From assembly GCA_017577615.1 (NCBI GenBank), contig PKRE01000003.1:62001-126000 (forward strand): a stretch of 64,000 nucleotides of DNA. The letters run 5' to 3'. Shown here piece by piece: positions 43,538-49,878 of this stretch. The position numbers and the translations under genes are program-made. Positions within the stretch are counted from its first letter, which is position 1; each line of letters begins with the position of its first letter. Origin of the DNA: Gammaproteobacteria bacterium (GTDB taxonomy: Bacteria; Pseudomonadota; Gammaproteobacteria; Steroidobacterales; Steroidobacteraceae). The notes under the pieces are model-generated. The model did not search any database, was not told the origin of the DNA, and saw only the letters and a program-made list of their open reading frames with translations.

Positions 43538-44716
43538 GTGCAGCGACGACGACGCATCATTCTTCTGTCGGTCGCAGCGGCCTTCGCGGTGCTGGTCGCG
43601 GCGCGCATGGCATTACCGCATGTGCTCGAGCGCTACTTGAACGAGCAGCTTGCGGCTGTCGAAGGCTATGAGGGACATGTCGAGGATGTGGATCTGGCCC
43701 TGTGGCGGGGCGGTGGCGCGATCAAGGGTCTGCATATCGTGCGGATGACCGACACGAACAAGGAGACGTTCTTCGACTGCGATGAAATAAGCGTGGCGCT
43801 CGAGTGGAAAAGCCTCGTCACAGGCTCGCTCGTCGCTGCGGGGGAGGCGATTCGACCCGTGCTCAACCTGGTGCAGGCAGAGGACGAGGAACGGCAGCAA
43901 CTCGGTACCGAGGCGAGATGGCCCACGTTTCTCGCCGACTACTATCCTTTCGAGATCAACACGTTTCTCATTCGCGACGGCACGGTCCGACTGCGCACAC
44001 CGCGGATTCCAAGCGAGCATGCGCTCGTCGCCACGAACGTCAACGTCGTCCTATCCAACCTCACGAACGTCGTCGACAGCGGTAAAGAAACGTTTGCCGA
44101 CTTTCAGGTCACCGCGACGGTGCTTGACGGTGCGCCATTGCGGATCGCCGGCGCGCTCGACCCCCTGGCTGAGCAACCGACGTTCGATGTCAACCTCGAG
44201 TTGGAGGGCGTACAGCTGACCGATCTCAACGCCTGGCTGCGCGAATATGCACGAGCGGACGCCGAGGCGGGCCACTTTCAACTCTACATGGAGATCGCTG
44301 CTGCGGATGGCGCTTTCCGCGGTTACGCCAAGCCTCTGATACAAGATGTGGATATCTCCGGAGCGGCAGACCAGGACGATGCCCCGCTACGCAAGGCTTG
44401 GGAAGGCCTTGTCGAGTTCGCAACCAAGATCGCGGAGAACGAGGAAGCGGAACAAGTCGGCGCACGTGTGCCGTTCAGCGGCACCATCGATGAGCCACAG
44501 ACGAGCATCTGGCAGACGATCGCCAGCGTCGTGCGCAACGCTTTTGTCGGGGCATTCGCTCGCTCCCTTGAAGGAAGCATTTCGATCCGGGGCGTGCGTG
44601 AGAACTTGAGCGAGCTCAGCAAGTCATCCGGCGTCACGATAGACGAGCGACGCACACCCGAGGAAGAAGAGTCCAACGGCGGCAACGACTCGGCGCGATC
44701 ACGCGAAGCCGGATAA
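43538..44716 (+). CDS. DUF748 (AsmA-like) envelope protein
   Basis: The 392-residue product starts at a GTG with GGAG seven bases upstream. An N-terminal membrane helix (IILLSVAAAFAVLVAARM) is followed by beta-rich sequence typical of DUF748/AsmA-like repeats: VEDVDLALWRGGGAIKGLHI, SLVTGSLVAAGEAIRP, PFEINTFLIRDGTVRLR and LSNLTNVVDSG. RIAGALDPLAEQPTFDVNLE follows. The C-terminus is acidic and disordered (RRTPEEEESNGGNDS). Related bridge-like proteins help move phospholipids between membranes. This one is short, so its role is only inferred. Confidence 0.8.
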   Translation: MQRRRRIILLSVAAAFAVLVAARMALPHVLERYLNEQLAAVEGYEGHVEDVDLALWRGGGAIKGLHIVRMTDTNKETFFDCDEISVALEWKSLVTGSLVAAGEAIRPVLNLVQAEDEERQQLGTEARWPTFLADYYPFEINTFLIRDGTVRLRTPRIPSEHALVATNVNVVLSNLTNVVDSGKETFADFQVTATVLDGAPLRIAGALDPLAEQPTFDVNLELEGVQLTDLNAWLREYARADAEAGHFQLYMEIAAADGAFRGYAKPLIQDVDISGAADQDDAPLRKAWEGLVEFATKIAENEEAEQVGARVPFSGTIDEPQTSIWQTIASVVRNAFVGAFARSLEGSISIRGVRENLSELSKSSGVTIDERRTPEEEESNGGNDSARSREAG

Positions 44717-44860
44717 GGCTCTGCGACGCCGATACGGAAGGCGCGCCACGAGGTCTGGTTCGTCGACCAAGCCTCGGTGACGCGCGACCCAATCGTGAAC
44801 GATGAGGCGACAGTATTCAGTCGTACGGACACCCGCACGGTCCTCGCCTCGTCGTGCCGG

Positions 44861-45181
44861 TCAGCGGCGACGCTTGCGTCCGCGCAGCGTCAGACCCAGC
44901 TTGTAGACGTGCTGCCGTACGGCGCTTTCCGTGCGTCCGAGCGTTGCGACGATATCCCTGATCGCATAGCCCTGTTTCACCATAGTACGGAGCGTACGGT
45001 CCTCCTGCGGAGTCCAGCGATTCTGACGCCCACTCGACGCACGAGCTGTCTTCTTCTTCACGCTCGTCTTCTTGGCTGTCTTGGCCGCCTTGGCTGCACG
45101 CGCATTACTTGACCGCGTGGCGACTTTCTTGCGCGCTCCGCGTCCTGCTGTGGACCGTGTCTTCGACTTAGCTCGTGCCAT
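44861..45181 (-). CDS. Small basic DNA-binding protein: histone-like N-terminus plus SANT/Myb-like helix-turn-helix
   Basis: The 106-residue protein starts 9 bases after GGAGG. Residues 1-52 are Lys/Ala/Arg/Ser-rich (KAAKTAKKTSVKKKTARAS), like histone H1 tails. Residues 54-98 form a SANT/Myb- or GcrA-like helix-turn-helix (RWTPQEDRTLRTMVKQGY, IRDIVATLGRTESAVRQHVY, KLGL). It should bind DNA and may be a nucleoid-associated or regulatory protein. A good promoter candidate lies directly upstream. It is monocistronic and convergent with DUF748. Confidence 0.75.
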   Translation of the reverse strand: MARAKSKTRSTAGRGARKKVATRSSNARAAKAAKTAKKTSVKKKTARASSGRQNRWTPQEDRTLRTMVKQGYAIRDIVATLGRTESAVRQHVYKLGLTLRGRKRRR

Positions 45182-45203
45182 CTTGGTGTTCCTCCGACAT
45201 ACC

Positions 45204-45232
45204 TTTATTCATTGCGTATGAACCCGTCGCAA
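45204..45232 (-). promoter_or_regulatory. Candidate sigma-70 promoter of the histone-like/SANT gene
   Basis: On the minus strand TTGCGA (45232-45227) and AATAAA (45209-45204) are separated by 17 bases, matching four of six consensus bases in each box. A short leader with GGAGG follows before the ATG at 45181. The rest of the gap up to 45521 shows no confident gene. A possible 41-codon frame on the minus strand from 45434, with a weak ribosome-binding site, is unsupported. Confidence 0.35.
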
Positions 45233-45521
45233 CGACATCATCCTATAATTGCGCGCGACGAATAGCTATTTGGTAAAGCTTACGCGATTTATCTATCGTA
45301 TGCACACACTAGCAATCGAGCGCTAGCCATCGACGTCTGCGACGAAATGCGATTACGCGGAAAACAAATAGTGTCGATACTCCCATGTACGTCACCAGCG
45401 CACGTCGTTGAAGGGAGATCCGCCAGCGCGACATCGTCTCTTCCCTGACGCGTGAAACTGGCACGCCGCTACGAAGCACACAGCTACCAAGCACCGATCC
45501 ATCTCTCTGCTCGCCTTCCTG

Positions 45522-45839
45522 TCAGTTCAACGATGACGAAGCGGCTAGATCGTCCTTGCTGAAATGTTGCTGCAATTGCGCAGCCGCGTATTCGACTCCG
45601 TCCAAGCCGCAGCCGATCTGCGCTGACCATACTTGCAACGAGAACTCCTTCTCGATAGCACGCAAGGAATTAAGCAGCAGCAAAGCATCCAACATCGACA
45701 TCGACAGATGCAGCGGCTCGCCGTCATCGATGCAATGAAGGGTGACCGTGCCGCAGATGGCTGGCTTATCCCCTCGCACCTCGGCGGTCGCTACCGCAGT
45801 CACGACTTCGCGAATAGCCGGCAGATCGACGATAGACAT
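45522..45839 (-). CDS. Hypothetical protein
   Basis: The ATG at 45839 has GGAG seven bases upstream and gives 105 residues (MSIVDLPAIREVVTAVATAE ... LAASSSLN). The sequence is soluble-looking, with an alternating beta/alpha pattern, one extended hydrophobic helix (SMLDALLLLNSLRAIEKEF) and no signal peptide. I do not recognise the family. An in-frame ATG two codons earlier is possible. The gene stands alone between the SANT gene and an unclear region. Confidence 0.55.
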   Translation of the reverse strand: MSIVDLPAIREVVTAVATAEVRGDKPAICGTVTLHCIDDGEPLHLSMSMLDALLLLNSLRAIEKEFSLQVWSAQIGCGLDGVEYAAAQLQQHFSKDDLAASSSLN

Positions 45840-46026
45840 GATCATCTCCGAGCGTTGGCTATAACCTTGAACGCGCGGTTTACCTCTCAAGGTCCATAAT
45901 CGGCCTTTCGCAGCACATGAGGGCCGGCGCTATCGCGGTGCAAACGCCACCCTTCCCTGTCTACTGCGGAACTCGCCCTCTGAATGCCCGTTGTGGGCAT
46001 ATGTATAGACAGCGCTGGACTACGCC

Positions 46027-46554
46027 ATGAGTCACGGACGGATCGCGTGTGCCGTGCTCTCGATGCTCGTCGGCTTCGGTGCCGGCTCAGGCAGTGCGCA
46101 AGTCTCGCTAGGCGAAGGAACGGCTGACATGCAAGGGAGCCAGCCCTCGAGCAACTTGCGGCGAAACGTAGATTCGCTTTCGTGGCAAGACACGACACAG
46201 CGGATCGATGGGCAACGCCAAGGCCGGGCTGACGGCCCCGGCGACGTCACGAGCAGCAGCTCCGGCTGCTTACGCCATGACGGGGCTGACGAGCGCCGAC
46301 GTGCCGGTATCGCCCGCCGAATGCAACATCACAAGCCGCAGACCGAACGCGCCCACGATTGCGAGCTTGAAGATGTCGCGTCCGAGGCCGATCCACGCAG
46401 CGACGAAGCCGACGGCTACTCCAGGACGCGACGTACCCCGCGAAATTTACCTGGTCCGAAAGCTCAGGCTGAGCGAGGGACCCAACCAAGAGATGAAGAT
46501 GCATCCCCGGCATCGGACGCGGACAATGAGGCCGACACGCTGGAGAGGCTATAA
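46027..46554 (+). CDS. Doubtful secreted hypothetical protein
   Basis: A 175-codon frame starts with a good signal peptide (RIACAVLSMLVGFGAGSGSA). It then becomes hydrophilic and low in complexity (DGQRQGRADGPGD, RSDEADGYSRTRRTP), with no fold visible. No strong ribosome-binding site is present. A hairpin ATGCCC/GGGCAT (45984-46000) and a TATAGA-like box lie just upstream. The opposite strand also shows a hydrophobic frame in 46270-46450. Either this is a fast-evolving exported protein or the region is a decayed locus. The 3' side (46555-46580) is heptad repeat (agggaac). Confidence 0.25.
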   Translation: MSHGRIACAVLSMLVGFGAGSGSAQVSLGEGTADMQGSQPSSNLRRNVDSLSWQDTTQRIDGQRQGRADGPGDVTSSSSGCLRHDGADERRRAGIARRMQHHKPQTERAHDCELEDVASEADPRSDEADGYSRTRRTPRNLPGPKAQAERGTQPRDEDASPASDADNEADTLERL

Positions 46555-46663
46555 GAAGGGAACAGGGAACAAGGAATGGGGAAGGCATGCGCGGTCGCGA
46601 CCGCCTACAACTTGCAATCCCCAATCACGCCGCTCGCTCAGAGCCCCGCGCCCCGGATCCAAG

Positions 46664-47344
46664 TTAAAACGCCACAATGAATCCGAGCGACAGAAAATCG
46701 GTGTCGGACTCCGCCGTCCCGGATTCACCGGCATCAAATACGCGCATGTATTCCAACCGTAAGCCGTAAACCTCGAGCATCGACATGGCGATGCCCACAC
46801 CGCCGACGAGGTCGGTCGCGCTGTCGGGACGAAAATCGAGCGGTACGTTGTCGATGCGTCCACCCAGCTTGGGCGACGTAAATTGCACGCCGCCGCGCGC
46901 GTATATCTCCCAGCGATAATTGATCGGCCAGATTCCAAGCACGTGCAGCCCAATTCCGCTCAACTTACCCACGAGCTTGGTGTCCAAGGCAAACGGATCT
47001 GAGTCGTCGAAAGACCCGACGGTCGCAGCGCGGTAGGTCATCTCGCCCAAGTCGACGAACATGCCCTCGATCGCCAAGTGGGCCGTTAGGCGATAGCCAA
47101 TCAGCGCCATATAACCCCGATCCTTGGTATCGAGCGACGACGAGTGCGATTCGACGATGAAGCCGGTGCCTGGAAAAAAGCCGTTCAGGAAGAAGTCATC
47201 GAAAGGCTCGATCCCGAAGTCGCGCTCGGTGATGCCATAGGAGCCGCCCACATAGGGCCCAAGCTGAGCCGCGCGAGCCGTCGAGCCAAGGCCACCTGCA
47301 AGGATTGCAAGCGGCAGGACGATGAATATGAGTCGAGTCACCAT
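46664..47344 (-). CDS. Outer-membrane beta-barrel protein (OmpA/OprF-like barrel)
   Basis: The ATG at 47344 gives 226 residues with a signal peptide (LIFIVLPLAILAGGLGSTARA). The mature protein begins AQLGPYVGGSYGITERDFG, a typical small-barrel start. Further strands (YMALIGYRLTAHLAIEGMFV, YEIYARGG-like turns, LRLEYMRVFD) end in LSLGFIVAF with the terminal Phe. The longer frame from 47557 is noise. No domain beyond an eight-stranded barrel is seen. Function is unknown, and a structural or adhesion role is possible. Confidence 0.75.
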   Translation of the reverse strand: MVTRLIFIVLPLAILAGGLGSTARAAQLGPYVGGSYGITERDFGIEPFDDFFLNGFFPGTGFIVESHSSSLDTKDRGYMALIGYRLTAHLAIEGMFVDLGEMTYRAATVGSFDDSDPFALDTKLVGKLSGIGLHVLGIWPINYRWEIYARGGVQFTSPKLGGRIDNVPLDFRPDSATDLVGGVGIAMSMLEVYGLRLEYMRVFDAGESGTAESDTDFLSLGFIVAF

Positions 47345-47673
47345 AAGTAAGCCACCGGAATGCCGCACGTACTCGCACTCTAGCATGCAAGTCGGCCACG
47401 ACCTACGGATGGACACAAGCGACCCGCCCAAGGCTCGCCGAGCCAGCGGCCGAGCTGGCGGCAAACTGGGAAGCCGCGTAAGCAACGATGACGGAGCCCA
47501 AGTGAACGCCGGCTTGGCGCCATGCTCGATGCCACCCGAAGCGACGTGTGGAGACAAGCAGGGAGCGGCTTGGCGATCGCGTCAATGCTTGAGAGTGCCC
47601 CTGGCATAGGAACCCGATGCCGCAAGCAATGCAACACCGTCGCAAGGCAGCACGAGCAAGGCAGTCATACAGC
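47345..47673. other. Intergenic region, no gene seen
   Basis: Several overlapping frames exist on both strands of this 329-bp stretch, but none has a ribosome-binding site with a recognisable product. It separates the barrel gene from a very small membrane protein gene, both on the minus strand. Confidence 0.35.
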
Positions 47674-47832
47674 TCAGGCAGCCTCGACGATCACTTGAGC
47701 CCGCTCACTGCTCGTAAGTGCGGCATTCACCGTTAAGATGCCCAAGGTGAGCCAGATACTAACGGTCGCAGCGGCCAGAACGAGACAAGTCACATTGCGC
47801 GCAACGGTCGGCAGTCTTTCGATGACGGTCAT
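47674..47832 (-). CDS. 52-residue single-span membrane protein
   Basis: A short frame from the ATG at 47832 encodes MTVIERLPTVARNVTC, then a hydrophobic helix (LVLAAATVSIWLTLGILTV) and a short polar end (NAALTSSERAQVIVEAA). The ribosome-binding site is excellent (GGAGGAGGG five bases before the ATG), which is the main reason to believe it. The helix is long enough to span the membrane once. It is divergent from the DOMON-like gene. The family is not recognised. Confidence 0.6.
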   Translation of the reverse strand: MTVIERLPTVARNVTCLVLAAATVSIWLTLGILTVNAALTSSERAQVIVEAA

Positions 47833-48067
47833 GGCAGCCCTCCTCCGTTTCGTGAGCTCGCGCTCCGCATAGGCGCTCGTATTCCTTGAGATGCGAGTGA
47901 CCCGGTCGGGGTTGCAACGGCTCGGCGTCCTTTTGGAGCGCTTGAGCGCTCGTCTCCCGTAGTTTCACGGTCGGGCATGAGCGATGAGCCTGAACAGCTC
48001 AGGGAGCAAGGGGCGCAGCCATCGAACCAAGACAGCAGTAGACGTCGCAGCACCGTACAATGCAGCC

Positions 48068-48613
48068 ATGCGCCTTCACCTGCGACCTCATCCGTCGACA
48101 CCCAGCCCTGGCGTCGACCTGTTCGAGGTACAGCTCGAACGACTGAACGCATCTGTCGCCGTGTGTTACCGCGTGCAGGGAACCACGGATGATCTCCTCG
48201 TGCCCGAGATCCGCTCGTCCATGCGCGAACACGGTCTGTGGCAGCACACCTGCTTCGAGCTATTCGCGCGCTCCGACACCGGGACACGATACCGTGAGTT
48301 CAATCTTTCGCCGTCCACCTGCTGGGCCGCATACGATTTTGACGACTACCGCAGCGGCATGAAGGATGCGCCGGGCGTGGCACCTCCGTCGATTCGCATC
48401 GAAAAGTTGCCGCAGCAATTCTCCCTGGAGGTACTCCTCCCGTGTGCAGCGCTTACGGGCACGAGCACCCAGACGGTCCACCTAGGCTTGGCAGCGGTGC
48501 TCGAGCACCGCGATCGTCGTAAGTCCTACTGGGCGCTCGTGCATCCAGCGGAGAAACCTGATTTTCACCACCCCGGCGCGTTCACGCTCGCGCTCGACAT
48601 CGGAGTGGCCTGA
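48068..48613 (+). CDS. DOMON-like domain protein
   Basis: The ATG at 48068 gives 181 residues. The protein shows a beta-sandwich pattern like the DOMON/CBM9-related family: RLHLRPHPSTPSPGVDLFEV, GLWQHTCFELFARSDTGTRY, REFNLSPSTCWAAYDFDDYR and LEVLLPCAAL. LGLAAVLEHRDRRKSYWALV follows. There is no signal peptide. The stop overlaps the start of the NamZ gene (TGATG), so the two are translationally coupled. The longer frame from 47984 lacks a good start. Ligand binding (sugar or heme) is a family property. The ligand here is unknown. Confidence 0.72.
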   Translation: MRLHLRPHPSTPSPGVDLFEVQLERLNASVAVCYRVQGTTDDLLVPEIRSSMREHGLWQHTCFELFARSDTGTRYREFNLSPSTCWAAYDFDDYRSGMKDAPGVAPPSIRIEKLPQQFSLEVLLPCAALTGTSTQTVHLGLAAVLEHRDRRKSYWALVHPAEKPDFHHPGAFTLALDIGVA

Positions 48614-49809
48614 TGAAATTCGGAATCGATCGCTTGCTCGAGGATGCGAAGCTTCGCGACCGCCTGAAAGGAAGACGTGTCGCACTGCTTGCGCATCCTG
48701 CATCCGTGACGTTTGACTTGACCCACTCGCTCGATGCGCTCGCGGCGTCCGGTCTCAAGCTGACGGCTGCCTTCGGCCCACAACATGGCCTGCGCGGCGA
48801 GAAGCAGGACAACATGATCGAATCGGCCGATTTTCATGATGCGAGACATGGCATCCCGGTGTTTAGTCTGTACGGGCAGGTGCGTCGGCCCACCGATGCG
48901 ATGATGGATACTTTCGACGTACTGCTCGTCGATTTGCAGGATCTCGGGTGTCGCATCTACACCTTTGTCACGACGCTCCGCTACGTGCTCGAAGCAGCGG
49001 CGACCCACCAAAAGGAAGTGTGGGTGCTGGATCGCCCGAATCCGATAGGGCGTCCTGTCGAAGGGCTACGTCTGCGGCCAGGGTGGGAGAGCTTCGTCGG
49101 TGCCGGCCAGCTACCCATGCGCCATGGTCTCACCATGGGCGAGCTCGCCCATTGGTTCGTCCGGACACTGCACTTGGATGTGGCCTATGAAGTTGTTGCG
49201 ATGGAGGGCTGGGAACCGGATGCAGCGCCCGGGTACGGTTGGCCGTTGGGCACCCGCGTCTGGATCAATCCAAGCCCTAACGCACCGAATCTTTGGATGG
49301 CACGCTGTTATGCCGGCACAGTGATGCTCGAGGGCACGACTTTGTCTGAAGGGCGCGGCACCACACGTCCGCTCGAGCTGTTCGGGGCGCCTGATCTCGA
49401 CGCCCGCGCATTGCTCGCGGAAATGCACCAGCTCGCGCCTTCCTGGTTGCAGGGGTGCCGATTGCGGGAGTGCTGGTTTGAGCCCACCTTCCACAAACAT
49501 GTCGGCCAGCTGTGTGCTGGCGTGCACATTCACGTCGAGGCGAATGCCTACGATCACTACTCGTTTCAGCCTTGGCGTCTGCAAGCATTGGCGTTCAAAG
49601 CTCTCAAACGACTCGTGCCCGATTATCCGCTGTGGCGCGATTTCCCCTACGAATATGAGACGCGCCTCGCCATCGACGTGATCAATGGCAGCGAGCTGCT
49701 GCGGCAATGGGTGGACGACCCCGCTGCGCTGCCCGGCGATCTCGACGCGATGGCGCTCGTCGATGAGGAAGCCTGGCGCGAAGAACGGCGTGAAGTGCTG
49801 ATTTACTGA
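48613..49809 (+). CDS. DUF1343 / NamZ-type exo-beta-N-acetylmuramidase
   Basis: The 398-residue protein is a full-length DUF1343 member (GH171). The founding enzyme, NamZ of Bacillus, cuts terminal MurNAc from peptidoglycan fragments. Typical segments are GRRVALLAHPASVTFDLTHS, AFGPQHGLRGEKQDNMIES, PVFSLYGQVRRPTDAMMDTF, DVLLVDLQDLGCRIYTFVTT, WVLDRPNPIGRP and VMLEGTTLSEGRGTTRPLEL. No signal peptide is present, so it would act in the cytoplasm on recycled muropeptides. The start overlaps the DOMON-like stop by one base. Confidence 0.85.
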   Translation: MKFGIDRLLEDAKLRDRLKGRRVALLAHPASVTFDLTHSLDALAASGLKLTAAFGPQHGLRGEKQDNMIESADFHDARHGIPVFSLYGQVRRPTDAMMDTFDVLLVDLQDLGCRIYTFVTTLRYVLEAAATHQKEVWVLDRPNPIGRPVEGLRLRPGWESFVGAGQLPMRHGLTMGELAHWFVRTLHLDVAYEVVAMEGWEPDAAPGYGWPLGTRVWINPSPNAPNLWMARCYAGTVMLEGTTLSEGRGTTRPLELFGAPDLDARALLAEMHQLAPSWLQGCRLRECWFEPTFHKHVGQLCAGVHIHVEANAYDHYSFQPWRLQALAFKALKRLVPDYPLWRDFPYEYETRLAIDVINGSELLRQWVDDPAALPGDLDAMALVDEEAWREERREVLIY

Positions 49810-49839
49810 GACCAGCGGTTACGGACGTTGCAGGCTCTG

Positions 49840-49878
49840 CGCGCTGGGCTCTCTCGCTAAAGCCTACAACCCAGCGCG
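49840..49878. terminator. Hairpin between convergent namZ-like and kinase genes
   Basis: CGCGCTGGG (49840-49848) and CCCAGCGCG (49870-49878) form a 9-bp perfect stem with a 21-base loop. The right arm lies within the last codons of the kinase gene, whose stop is at 49864-49866. A bidirectional terminator role is likely from position. Confidence 0.45.

Noticed and set aside
45309..45494. Minus-strand frame of 61 codons
   Set aside because: Weak ribosome-binding site only for an internal 41-codon version, no family and very basic end. Kept as a remark in the promoter entry.
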